DNA from: Heracleum sosnowskyi
Lineage: Eukaryota > Streptophyta > Magnoliopsida > Apiales > Apiaceae
Length of the DNA stretch: 64,000 nt
Direction: 5' to 3'
Assembly: GCA_030848705.1 (NCBI GenBank)
Contig: JAUIZM010000149.1
Span: 1-64,000 of the forward strand
A program made the position numbers and the translations under genes. This document shows, piece after piece, positions 1 through 11,696 of the stretch. The notes beneath the pieces were generated by a model. It saw only the letters and a program-made list of their open reading frames with translations. It ran no database searches and was not told where the DNA came from. The number at the start of each line of letters is the position of its first letter. Position 1 is the stretch's first letter.

Positions 1-620
1 ATTACAACTTAATAATGTAGTCTTATATACGGGGTAATTCCTACCTGACCTAATATAGGATCTAAAATTAAATACAGAATTATTAAAATATCGTGACCAA
101 CTGACCATGTAATAGCATAAAATTCTTTTTGTATGAAAATTTGTACTCAAAGAGCTATTTTAAGTTCCTTTTCCCATGGCCTAAATTTATTAGGATTTCA
201 TCACACTCTCTGGAGCAGCTATTTTAGAATGTCAAAGTAGTCATCTAGATATACTTCAGTTGCAAAAGTGCTTAACACAAAGGAGATGTATGTGTACATA
301 TAAAAATATGCATTCCCTAGTTTCTGTGCATAATATGATATTCAACACACACAAATGTATTATAAGCAAAAGGGTCATTAACTTTGATATGTAGACATTA
401 ATGAGTATTTACTGTTTGTTTCTTCTTTAAATAACAAGTATCCTTGGACTTGGCCACTGTGGTCTGTGGCTATGCCCCGGAATTGAAGTTCAGCACAGGA
501 ATGTGCGTAGCACTGAAATTTTTTGTGCGCAATCGTTGCAATACAAAATTATCAGCAGTACAAGTTCTAAAATATTTTGTACAGAAGAATTATTGTGCTA
601 GAGTGAAAAGAAAGACTAAC

Positions 621-3009
621 CCTTCCAAGTTCTTGGATTTGTAACAAGATCTGAAGGTAACACAAACGTTGTTCATTCTTTGAATACCGAGGCTGTTATA
701 TAGAAAATTAAAAGTCAACACCTTAAAAATTAACCAATAACAATAACATAGAGCGAATGAAACAAACACAATGTTGCCCACAGAAAGACAAAAAATTTAG
801 CAAACACAAACGTACAGTAGAAAAAGAATATAACACGGGAAAGTTGTAATAAACAGCGGAACTATAAGTAGGAATGTAATTCCATGGACAAAAGTACAAT
901 TGCTGTATATTAAACATCACAATATGTTTTTTATTCCAAATATGGAGTGCTCTTTATGAATCAGGCCAACAGATAAATAACTCCTAATAAATAATTTTTC
1001 CACATCAAACCAAGTACAAATTGATTTCTATAGAAGTAAAGGGATGGCATGAAAACCAAATAAAAGGACTCCTATATATAAATCATGATACAAAATCACA
1101 ATTTCATATATGAGAAGTTCACTACTGTAATGAACTGTTATAAAATGAATCTCTGCAATATGTTGCTGTGTGAAACACCATCATACCTTAAGTTGTCTAC
1201 ATGTTTATACAAGTACTCAATACAGATTTTTTGAGTTGAATTTATTCGTATCCTGGGTCTTTCATTTATTCCGATATCAAATGTATTACAAAATTAGATC
1301 TGTAGTCAGTTGACTACCAAACATATATCATAGAAAAGTAGATCACATCATATATGGACAGTTGAACATAATTTATTCTGAACAGAGATTGCATGATACA
1401 AAACCCCAAATGGTGATATGCAATTAAAAAAAACTAAATAGTGCTAGTGGATTTGGTGCATGGTTCTTTCGGTTAAGGCTTCGTTGTTGTCTATATGGAA
1501 GGTGACAGGCAACCACGAATGATGATTTTGGTGGGAGTATCAGAGGCTGGAAATATATAATCCAAGCTTTTCGAGTTTTTTAGAGCATCAATACAGAAAC
1601 CAGTAGTCTACTTTTGGCTTTTCCTATTTTGGTGTAAATATGCGATGATAAAATAAATGGATATTTCTCTTTCAATGAATAAACTATGTTCCGGTTTATG
1701 ATTGTAAGCAGAATAGAAAATGGTTCAGCGCAAGCAAACAAGCAACCAAGGTGAATTTGGATTTTGTGCGACATAATTGGGGTCTATTGTAAACATTGCT
1801 TAAACAAGAAAGGGTTTGATATTGTGATCTAACATGATTCCCCATCCCACGCCTGTATAAAAACCCTAAACTGAACAGGCTAGTGATACTGACATGGCCA
1901 ATAAGATTCTAGAAGCCTTTCCCTGTATAACCTAGTTCTCCGTTCACTTTCCCAAACTAACCTACTTTGTTCAATTCTTCCCAAAATGACCTATTTTTTT
2001 CAACTCTTCCCAAACTAACCTAGTTTTTTCATATTCTAATATTTGATTATAATTATAAATATACAATATTATTAATATATATATATATTTACTGAATTAA
2101 TTTTATTTTTTGAAATAGACCCCACTACATTATTGATATCAGATATGATCAAACATAAAATCTAGACAGCCAATAGAAATGAAGATATTGAGATAATGTT
2201 TTATCTTTAAAATTTAAAAAAGTAGTGGTTGATATGCATGTAATATTGTATATTTATATATCTTTAAAATTAATTCAGTAAATATATATATATATTAATA
2301 ATATTGTATATTTATAATTATAATCAAATATTAGAATATGAAAAAACTAGGTTAGTTTGGGAAGAGTTGAAAAAAGTAGGTCATTTTGGGAAGAATTGAA
2401 CAAAGTAGGTTAGTTTGGGAAAGTGAACGGGAAACTAGGTTAAACACGGAAAAGCTTCAAGATTCTAACTCAATGGTAATAAGTGATCAAGTACATTTGT
2501 AACACAAATGGAGCCTTGTCAATAGTTGAGAATGTAAGAGAGGATACCTTAAGTTACAATCGTAGAGCTCGACGGCAATATCATGAACTTTCTCATAATC
2601 AACATCCTTTTGGTCACTGTTTGATCAAATAAACCAATGCAAATAAGATACAAAATTATACATAAAATAAATTGAAAATATTATAAATGAAAACTTACAA
2701 AGCGGTGGTTAAATTGTGCAGACACCTCTCTGAATCTTCAAAGTAAAGGGCTAGTAATTCACTCACGAACTGTGCTTCATCTTCTCCTAGCATCTGAATA
2801 TTTTGGAATTGATTTTCCAATAGCCCCTATATTTTTATGTAAAGAAAAACAACATGTTTGATTAATCATGATTTTCTGTTTGCTTGGGGTTATATTTATG
2901 TTTATAGATAATATATAAAGATTAAAAAGGAATTAAAAAAACTTACCTCGCTGTAAAGAGATGACAAGAAATCAACATACTGCTGCTGCAATTGATTCAC
3001 CGTTTCCAT
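621..3009 (-). CDS. Pseudo-HPt (AHP-like) phosphotransfer protein, copy A, partial at window edge
   Basis: Exons read on the minus strand: 3009-2947 (21 codons, starts METVNQLQQQ), 2826-2699, 2616-2548, 692-621; exons 5 and 6 should lie just left of the window, judging from copy B. All introns are GT-AG. The product matches plant HPt proteins: helix 2 has FVSELLALYFEDSE and helix 4 has LGIQRMNNVCVTFRS. HPt proteins normally shuttle phosphate from histidine kinases to response regulators through a His in an HQxKGSS motif. Here the gap-free equivalent reads VELYDCNLS, so His is replaced by Val. Phosphotransfer should be impossible and an inhibitory or decoy role is an inference. Reading frame is open throughout what is visible. 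Intron 3 carries a MULE-MITE (1912-2458). Confidence 0.75.
1912..2458. mobile_element. MULE-type MITE in intron 3 of copy A
   Basis: 547-bp element with long inverted repeats (about 190 bp; ends GAAGCCTTTCC and GGAAAAGCTTC) flanked by the 9-bp direct repeat AAGATTCTA at 1903-1911 and 2459-2467. Copy B has the uninterrupted site at 36409-36417, so the insertion postdates the duplication. Nine-bp duplications and long terminal inverted repeats are typical of Mutator-like elements. No coding capacity. Confidence 0.85.
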
Positions 3010-3086
3010 GTTTCCCTGCTTTCTTCTAAACTCCGATTTGTATATGCAAGTACTACACTCTTACATTCAGTTTGCTCCTTGCGTTG

Positions 3087-3093
3087 TTTTATA
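3087..3093 (-). promoter_or_regulatory. TATA box of copy A
   Basis: TATAAAA on the minus strand, 78-84 nt upstream of the ATG at 3009. Its upstream end is also the TA target dinucleotide of a Stowaway-like MITE starting at 3094. The same arrangement occurs in copy B at 37097-37103. Confidence 0.45.
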
Positions 3094-3340
3094 CTCCCTC
3101 CGTCGGCGTTCAAAAAAATATATAAAAAATGAGTAAAGTTAGATGAAAAATGGGTAAAGTGGTGGGACCATCAATATTTAATAATAAATTTGAGTTGTTT
3201 TATATTATTATAGAATAGAGATAGTGGAGAAAAGTAGCGAATGTAATAATATTTTATATTATTAAAAGTTATTATTTTTGAAATATATAAAAATGAGTAG
3301 GATATCCCAAATTGAAACTGTATAGAAAGGAATGAGACAA
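3094..3340. mobile_element. Stowaway-like MITE, one end lost, upstream of copy A
   Basis: Begins CTCCCTCCGTC directly after TA, the hallmark of a Stowaway/Mariner MITE, and continues through AT-rich sequence to a degraded end near 3340 where the matching GGAGGGAG terminus is missing. The same truncated element is present upstream of copy B (37104-37355), so it predates the duplication. It abuts the TATA box. Confidence 0.6.
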
Positions 3341-3421
3341 ACTTGAGCCAAATTGGCCATATCCAACAAATATTCTCAAAAAATCTCTCCAATTCTTTTA
3401 ATTATTAATAGAATAATGCTA

Positions 3422-3600
3422 GAGGTACCGAATTTGGTACAAAAAAATATACCGAATTACATGCGTTATAATTTGATTGGCTCTATATTAATGGATCCAC
3501 ATGCATTCACATTAATAACACCAATAAAAATATTTTTAAATGCCACATCAGCATTGCCGCATCATTTTGTACCAATTTTTGGTACCCAATTCGGTACCTC
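3422..3600. mobile_element. MITE with GAGGTACCGAATT inverted repeats
   Basis: 179-bp element with about 24-bp terminal inverted repeats (GAGGTACCGAATT at the left, AATTCGGTACCTC at the right) flanked by TA. Present at the equivalent place upstream of copy B (37441-37619). A 67-bp direct repeat (TTGAGCCAAATTGGCC...) occurs on either side, at 3342-3408 and 3740-3808. Confidence 0.7.
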
Positions 3601-3837
3601 TAACACTACTCTTATTAATATCTGTAATAAAAATATGGAACCCATATGTATATATATCCGTTCACGAATTAAAAAACGCTTGTGTACCATGTTATATGTA
3701 CAATTTTTGAGAAATTTGGTTGAGATCTAGTTTTGATTTGCTTGAGCCAAATTGGCCATATCCAACAAATATTCTCAAAATATCTCTCAAATTCTTTTAA
3801 TTATTAATATCTGTAGTAAATATATATATATATATAA

Positions 3838-5038
<1,201 letters not shown>

Positions 5039-5296
5039 TATATATATATATATATATATTCAGGTAAATGTTTTATGTATATATAAGTATGCATATTAAT
5101 TTACAGCATTTAATAATATGTAATAAATATATGTATAAGTATGCATATTAATTTTGTAGCATTTAATAATATGTAATAAATTTATTGATGTTAAAAGACC
5201 AAAATAACCCTAAAAATGTATAGTATAAGTAAGGGTAAAATGATCCATTTGATTTAAATTGCTTATACCAAACCCCTTGTTGTGGTATTATATATA
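5039..5296. repeat. AT-rich stretch with a ~60-bp tandem duplication and a Helitron 5'-end-like sequence
   Basis: Two copies of a unit containing AAGTATGCATATTAATTT and AGCATTTAATAATATGTAATAAAT lie at about 5085-5190. From about 5195 to 5296 the sequence resembles the inverted 5' end of the Helitrons seen later (AAGGGTAAAAT..., ACCCCTTGTTGTGGTATTATATATA), immediately abutting the next Helitron at 5297. No gene seen. Confidence 0.5.
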
Positions 5297-7461
5297 CTAG
5301 CTTATAGCCCGTGCTATGCACGGTTACTTAAATTTTATTTATAATTATTCTGTTTATAATTATATTTTTCTTATTCATGCAACACACGATTGTTTTTTAA
5401 ATATTTATAATTATATTTATTTATGAATATTTTAATATTTAAAAGTTATTAGTTTACATGATTAAATTATTGTTAAAAAAGATTTAGCGAAAAAAATTAT
5501 AGTTAAAAATTTGATATTTTTTATATTTCACACGCTAAACTATTCTAAAACTAAAACTAAAAAGAGAATAAAGTGACGAAATTTAATGTTGAGAATTATA
5601 TTCGATTTAGGAAATCTACTTATATGTAGTTTAAATTATTAGAATACCCTTTATTAACCAAATACATTTTTTAATGTTAAATCTAACGGTTTTCACCTAT
5701 CTATTTAACATTAAACGATTTTTATTATTTTGGTATTAAATGAGTTTCCTTATTTAATTACAACTATTTTTATATTTTGACTTTTTAGAAAATCCAATCC
5801 TAATATAATATCTTTTAACTTATATCATTTTTAGATAATAACTTCTTTTTATATGATATAATCTTGATCATCTATTTTTAAAAGTATTGGATCTAACGGT
5901 TGAAAATGTTTTGGCGGTATTTAGAAACAAACTACCATGATAACATCATTAATTTTTCTTAATATTTATAATTTTTTTAATTTTTAATTTTTTTAAATAT
6001 TTATTGCTAAAATATAATATACTTTTTTTGTAATATGTTAAAGATGCGGGAACTTTAAACTTTTGAGAAAATAAATTATCAATTAAAATATAATTTTTTT
6101 GTAATAGTTCTTCTTTTAAAGTAGTCAGTGTTCTAAAAGTCGGCGATTAATCCCGATTAATCGCCGATTAATCGCTAGACGGTGGGCCACCGAACTGATT
6201 AAGCGAAAATCGGTCAATTAATCGTTTTTTCAGAAAAACGGTCAAAAATCGAGCTAATTATTTAAAAATAATAAAAAATAGTTAAAATTAAAAAATAATA
6301 ATTAAAAATTTAAAAGCTATAAACTTGATTAAACAATAGGAAAAATTATTATTTTTGTACATATAATTATAATTTTAGATGCCTAAATCATAAATTCTCT
6401 TTATTTTTCCTCTTAAATTAATCTCTAATTGAAAAGTTAAACCTTCAAAATTTTATTTATTACAATTATATAATATTTTTAACATATTTGCATAAATATA
6501 TGATAATAACATATGTTTAGTTGAAATAACGAAACAATTATATAAATGAATATAATTGTATATAAAAAATATTATTAAATATTATAAAAAATATAATTTG
6601 CATAAAAAGTGTTTAAATTTATTCATGTACATGACTTCTTATAATGTAGGGTCCACGTGTATCATTGTAATCGATATGAATTGTTATCTTGATATTTGGT
6701 TTAACAATTATTATCTAACTGAAACTATACATAAATTCAAGAGAAAAGATATTTAAGAATTTTTACATAGAAAAATTTTAAATTATCAAAATACACTTTT
6801 TAGTATTTAAATATAATTTTATTATTAATCATATACACTTTTTAATATTAGATCTAACAATTCCTATCGATCTATTTAAGATCTAACTATAATTATTAAT
6901 TTGGTCGCAATCGTACACGGACGATCGATTTTAATTTTTTCTTAAATTGGTTTTAATATTTTATTGAAATAAACATAGAATTTATAAATTTAAAAGAATT
7001 AGAAAAAAAATTAAATTGGTGCTACAATAATAAAAATATATTTATTAAAATTTAGATAATAACTTTACTGTTTGGGCTCTATCTTGAGTTTTAGAGAACA
7101 GATTTTAACCATTTTACAGCCCACGCGAAGCTTACAAAATTATCTTTAATTTAATGATGGTTTAATAATTATTATCTAACTGGAACTATCCATAAACTAA
7201 AGAGAAAAGATAATTACGAATTTTTACATAAAGATTTATATTCAATATAGAAAACCTATTTATAATTGGTTTAAATTATCAAAATACATCTTTTAGTATT
7301 TAAATACTATCCTATTAATAATCAAATACAATTTTTAATATTATATCTGACGGTCCTCATCGATTATAGTTTTATAATCCAACGGATCGTATACTTTTGG
7401 TAGTACAGTGACCGACCAAAGTTTTGGATAAGATCTCCCTTACGCTTATTATATATAAGGA
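5297..7461 (-). mobile_element. Non-autonomous Helitron H1
   Basis: On the minus strand the 3' end is a hairpin (CCGTGC TAT GCACGG, 5309-5323) followed about 9 bases later by CTAG at 5300-5297 and a host T, as Helitrons require (hairpin, CTRR, T). The 5' end is TCCTTATATATAATAAGCG at 7461. The first ~390 bp are shared with the plus-strand element at 63603. The interior is AT-rich, with a cluster of CGATTAATC repeats at 6140-6175. No Rep/helicase coding. Confidence 0.7.
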
Positions 7462-7513
7462 GTTAATAATAGATAGATTTGTATATTTACATTTACATGG
7501 ATGAAAAATGGTA

Positions 7514-7719
7514 CTTCCTCTGTTTTCTAATTTTCTTAAGATCTTTGATTGTATAATTAAAATTATTATTTTTGAATTTTTTTTCCTAAATAAAAATATA
7601 CAATTAAAATTTTTATTCATAAAAAATATTAATACTAAATAATAATTTTTACTATATAAACAAAGCACCTAAATATGTATGTCAAAAATCAAAGTGTCAA
7701 ATATTAAAAACAGAGAGAG
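7514..7719. mobile_element. Stowaway-like MITE
   Basis: About 206 bp, ends CTTCCTCTGTTTTC and AAAACAGAGAGAG, flanked by TA. A paralogue lies at 51796-52002 in the right-hand duplicated block, so it predates that duplication. Confidence 0.6.
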
Positions 7720-8091
7720 TAATAAAATAAATATGTATTCTAAAATAAATTCTGAATAATTTTACAAGTAAATATGTGTTAAGTTCCATTTGCTGCGTCC
7801 ATTTTACCTTTTTAGTAATAATGATCCCTATTCACATCGATAATCCAATTATAAAAAGGAAACATCATTATTTGAAAATAATTTTGAAATAACATTTGAG
7901 ATATGTTATCTGACAGAGGACTTGTCTATCGAATCGGGGAATCTCAAATTTTTAGAATATCTTAAGAGTGATGTGTGTATATCCACAGTTTTAAATGTTT
8001 GGGCAATGATTGTTTAAAAAAAAGATTCAATTTTTGTTAAGTAGTTTTAATTTTTTTTTGTTCTTTATGTAATATTTTTTTTCTTTTTTTT
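7720..8091. other. AT-rich spacer, no gene seen
   Basis: Shared with 52003-52290 plus 54494-54560 of the right block. It contains the empty site (about 7996-8030) for the LINE inserted at 52291 in the other copy. The T-rich run ending at 8091 is the A-tail of the minus-strand retroposed fragment that follows. Confidence 0.6.
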
Positions 8092-8786
8092 GGTAAACCC
8101 AACATATATTAAATTAGAAGGATAGGGCAAGCCCATACAAAGATTCAAGGCCCATAACAATGACACTAGGGCTCAAGAAAAGTTTAGAAAGACACTTAAA
8201 AGAACTTAACTTATACAGGCCCAACACTTGGAAAATGAAGGAGACTGGTTTGGCATTGAGAGACTAAAACACATAAACAAAAGACCACTTAACACAACGA
8301 AGAACTTAACGAGACAAGAGCATAAACTTTAACAAGAGCATAACCCCGAAACATATTCTGAATCGAACTTAATTGTCATGCAGATCCATATCCGGAGAAT
8401 GGATGTCATGCACAAGCCATTCATCCAAGTCCTCTTCTTCCACAACTTGAAAATGAGCATCTACAGGACCAAGGCCCATATCCAACCTCCATAGTTCCCT
8501 CATTCTACCAAACGGTCTCCTGAAAGCAACCAAGATAGCTATTCCTATTCTGATCACCATCCATAGCCAAGAATCTAGCCAGCCTGTTTTGTCTCTCTCT
8601 CTCACCACACTTGTTTCAAGAGTAAGGTTGGGGTCAAACATCCTTTGTTTTAACTGCTGAATAACCCCTGCATGGTTCTGATCATGATCTCAACGCCATT
8701 CATCCCACTCCTTGAGCCCATCTACATTATCGGTTTCCAACTACACTTTGTTCTCTTGCTCATAAAAAGCACATCTCAGACAAATG
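8092..8786 (-). pseudogene. Retroposed fragment with A-tail, unrecognised reading frame
   Basis: On the minus strand the sequence ends in GTTGGGTTTACC followed by a long A run, a terminus common among plant non-LTR retroposons. An open frame at 8641-8369 (90 codons) includes RRPFGRMRELWRLDMGLGP and an acidic VVEEEDLDEWLVHD segment. I do not recognise the protein. A paralogue at about 54560-55275 carries indels that break the frame. It could be the 3' end of an unidentified LINE or a captured transcript. Confidence 0.45.
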
Positions 8787-9837
8787 ATATATATTGAACA
8801 CCACAATATGTTTTTTATTCCAAATATGGAGTGTTCTTTATGAAACAGGCCAACAGATAAATAAACTCCTAATAAATAATTTTTCCACATCAAACCAAGT
8901 ACAAATAGATTTCTATAGAAGTGAAGGGATGGCATGAAAACCAAATAAAAGGACTCCTATATAGAAATCATGATACAAAATCACAATTTCCTGCATATAT
9001 GAGAAGCTCGCTACTTAAATGAACTGTTATAAAATGAATCTCTGCAATATGTTGTGTGAAACACCATCATACCTTAAGTTTCTTATCCTGGGTGTTTCAT
9101 TTATTCCGATATCAAATGCATTACAAAATTAGAGTTGTATTCAGTTGACTACCAAACATATTACATAGAAAAATAGATCACATCATATATGGACAGTTGA
9201 ACATAATTCATTCTGAACAGAGATTGCATGATACAAAACCCCAAATGGTGATATGCAATTAAAAAACTAAATAGTGCTAGTGGATTTGGTGCATGGTTCT
9301 TTCAGTTAAGGCTTCGTTGTTGTCTATATGGAAGGTGACAGGCAACCACGAATGATGATTTTGGTGGCGAGTATCAGAGGCTGGAAATATATTATCCAAG
9401 CTTTTCGAGCAGCTATTTTACAATGTCAAAGTAGTCATCTAGATATACTTCAGTTGCAAAAGTGATTAACACAAAGTAGATGTATGTGTGCATATAAAAA
9501 TATGCATTCATTAGTTTTTGTGCATGCTATGATATTTAACACACATAAATGTATTATAAGCAAAAGGGTCATTAACTTGATACGTAGACAGTAATGAGTA
9601 TTTACTGTTTGTTTCTTCTTTAAATAACAAGTATCCGTGGACTTGGCCACTGTGGCTATGCCCCGGAATTGAAGTTCAGCACAGGAATGTGCCTAGCACT
9701 GAAATTTTTTGTGCGCAATCGTTGAAATATAAAATTATCTGCAGTACAAGTTCTAAAATATTTTATGCAAAAAAATTATTATGCTAGAGTGAAAAGAAAG
9801 ACTGGCCCTTTCAAGTTCTTGTATTTGTAACAAGATC
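8787..9837 (-). pseudogene. Permuted fragment of an HPt gene (D')
   Basis: Two pieces of the copy-A gene joined in the wrong order: 8787-9406 matches intron 3 (A 905-1575) and 9407-9837 matches intron 4 plus the 3' part of exon 4 (A 213-650). The join lies at a shared GAG (9407-9409). Exon 4 survives only at 9807-9837, and the position after it has GC where other copies have a GT donor. No complete coding capacity. Confidence 0.7.
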
Positions 9838-11060
9838 AAACAAGGATAATAGTAGATCTAAGCAAGGACTATGATTTATGATCTGAAAATCAAAATTTTA
9901 TCAATTATAGCTACAGATCTGGGTTTAAACAAAGCATGTAAGCTCTAGCTTGCATTCATACTTATGAGAAAAGATTTTTAAAGCAGAACTAAAGTGGTTT
10001 TGATAGTTCTTAGTGGGTTTGATTAGGACTCCTCCAAAAAGGATGGAGCTTGTTGATGAAGATGAGTCCAATGGCACCGAGACCAAAGGACAGAGACACC
10101 CCCTCTTTCTAGCGCCAAATAATAACTCCAGAATCCGACCCAGTCCTTACTCACCGTTCCCACACCTGTTTGCGGTGTAGCTACTGGTGGGTATCTACAA
10201 AACAACACCGGAGGGGGTTTTGACCCTGGCGGCGCCTCCTGCGTGAGAGTAAGGCTAGGCTTTGGGGAAGAATAGAAAAGACAATAGAGAAATCTAAATA
10301 TGGAGGGTGTGTGTATAGTGTGTATAGTAGAAAATGAGTAAGTTCTAAACCTTCTTTCCTTGGTCTATTTATAGGCCAATGATTAGGGTTTAAGGGATGT
10401 ATCTGTAATCATGAGTGTTGAATCCTAGGTAGTCATGACACCTATGTGATATAGATGGGTCATACGTGTCCTAGTGAAAATTGTTGTGTCACGTGCCAGG
10501 CTCATGCTGGCGTGTGATTTCTATAGGACATAATTGTGTGAATCATTGGCCATTCTCATGTGTCATAGCCAGGTGTGATCCCCGGCCATGACCTGTATGA
10601 TCCACGTAATAGTTAGCGATATTATTTCACGCCATCTTCTTATAAGGTCTTTTCGCATTGAGCAGGGATGAATTAGGATTCAAGTATGAGACAGGTCTTA
10701 GGACCGAGTCCGGGCTGAGAGTGAATCTGGATCAAAAGGCGAGCCTGATTCCCAATATGAGCCAGGTTCAAGGTGTGAGACGAGTCTTGGGATCGAGTCC
10801 GGGCTGTGAGTGAATCTGGGCCCAAAGGCGAGCCTAGTTCCCAATATGAGCTAGGTACAAGGTGTGAGACAAGTTTTGGGACAGTGTTCGGGTTATGTGT
10901 AAGACAGAGCTCAAAAGCGAGCTTGGTTCCAAATGTGAGCCAGGACCAAAGTATAAGACAGGTTCCAAGACTTAACCCGGTCTCCAGCTAAAGTATGAGA
11001 CAGGTTCCAAGACTTAACCCAATCTCCGGCTGAGCCGGGCTCAGGAACTAACTCGGGCTA
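9838..11060 (-). mobile_element. LTR-retrotransposon-like remnant
   Basis: More GC-rich than its surroundings. On the minus strand a segment reading TTTGGCGCTAGAAAGAGGGG (10110-10130 region) resembles a primer-binding area just inside an LTR, followed upstream by TATA-like and leader-like sequence. No gag or pol frame survives. Boundaries are uncertain: the left limit is where HPt homology stops (9838) and the right limit is an estimate. Confidence 0.35.
10684..11040. repeat. ~89-bp tandem repeat, about 3.5-4 units
   Basis: Diverged units with recurring landmarks GGCGAGCCTGATTCCCAATA, GAGCCAGG, GTGTGAGAC and GAGTCCGGGCTG at spacings of 89-90 bp (for example 10738, 10827, 10917). It lies inside the LTR-like remnant. 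Confidence 0.8.
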
Positions 11061-11696
11061 TGAATATAGCCTATCACTTTTCTTTGGAGAATTGCTTATG
11101 ACAAGTTTTTCAGATATGTATGTGTTTGAGACTGAGACACTGATTTAAGTAAACCCCTCTATCTATGAAACTATTTGTCTAGTCCAGAGCAATGCAAGTA
11201 TCTTTGTGTCATTAGTCATGAATGAACTTATGGTGTCACCATCAAACTTCCTATATATATGATATCTGTCGAGGAGAAAGCTGTAGTAATGCCACCACTT
11301 GCTCCGTTTAACTGATAGTCTCCATATAATTGTTCATAGTTGTGGCTTGCAACTAAACGAATCAACTCAGAAAAACAACTCTAAGTTGTGGCGACTTGCA
11401 TATAAATCTTCCCTCAACAGTTAATTGTTTAGAGGCGATAATAACATTATTGTCACCGAAATTTGAATCAGTCATCTAGCTAAATAAGCAACAAAGTTTA
11501 GCACAATAGTAAAATATAACTCTGAAAGTACACAACTAAATAAACAGCTTCCCTAGCTAGAATATTCAAGGATTGGAATTTAAAATTTCACTGGTCAGCT
11601 TCTCGGATCTACATGGGGCTTGTCAAACCAAATTGCTTCTCGGATCTACATGGGGCTTGTCAAACCAAATTCCCGAACGCTGACAGACGATAGACG
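11061..11696. repeat. 3' flank of gene C with a 37-bp tandem duplication
   Basis: Mostly unremarkable AT-rich sequence. At 11598-11671 a 37-bp unit (CTTCTCGGATCTACATGGGG...) occurs twice in perfect tandem just downstream of the stop codon of gene C, so it would fall in the 3' UTR or immediate 3' flank. Confidence 0.75.

Noticed and set aside
590..920. Small minus-strand open frames with apparent membrane-like composition
   Set aside because: They run through an intron; only the 72-nt HPt exon 4 inside them (621-692) is supported by conservation and splice sites.
9450..9650. 66-codon minus-strand frame
   Set aside because: Lies within HPt intron-4 homology; the corresponding frame is not kept in the other copies.
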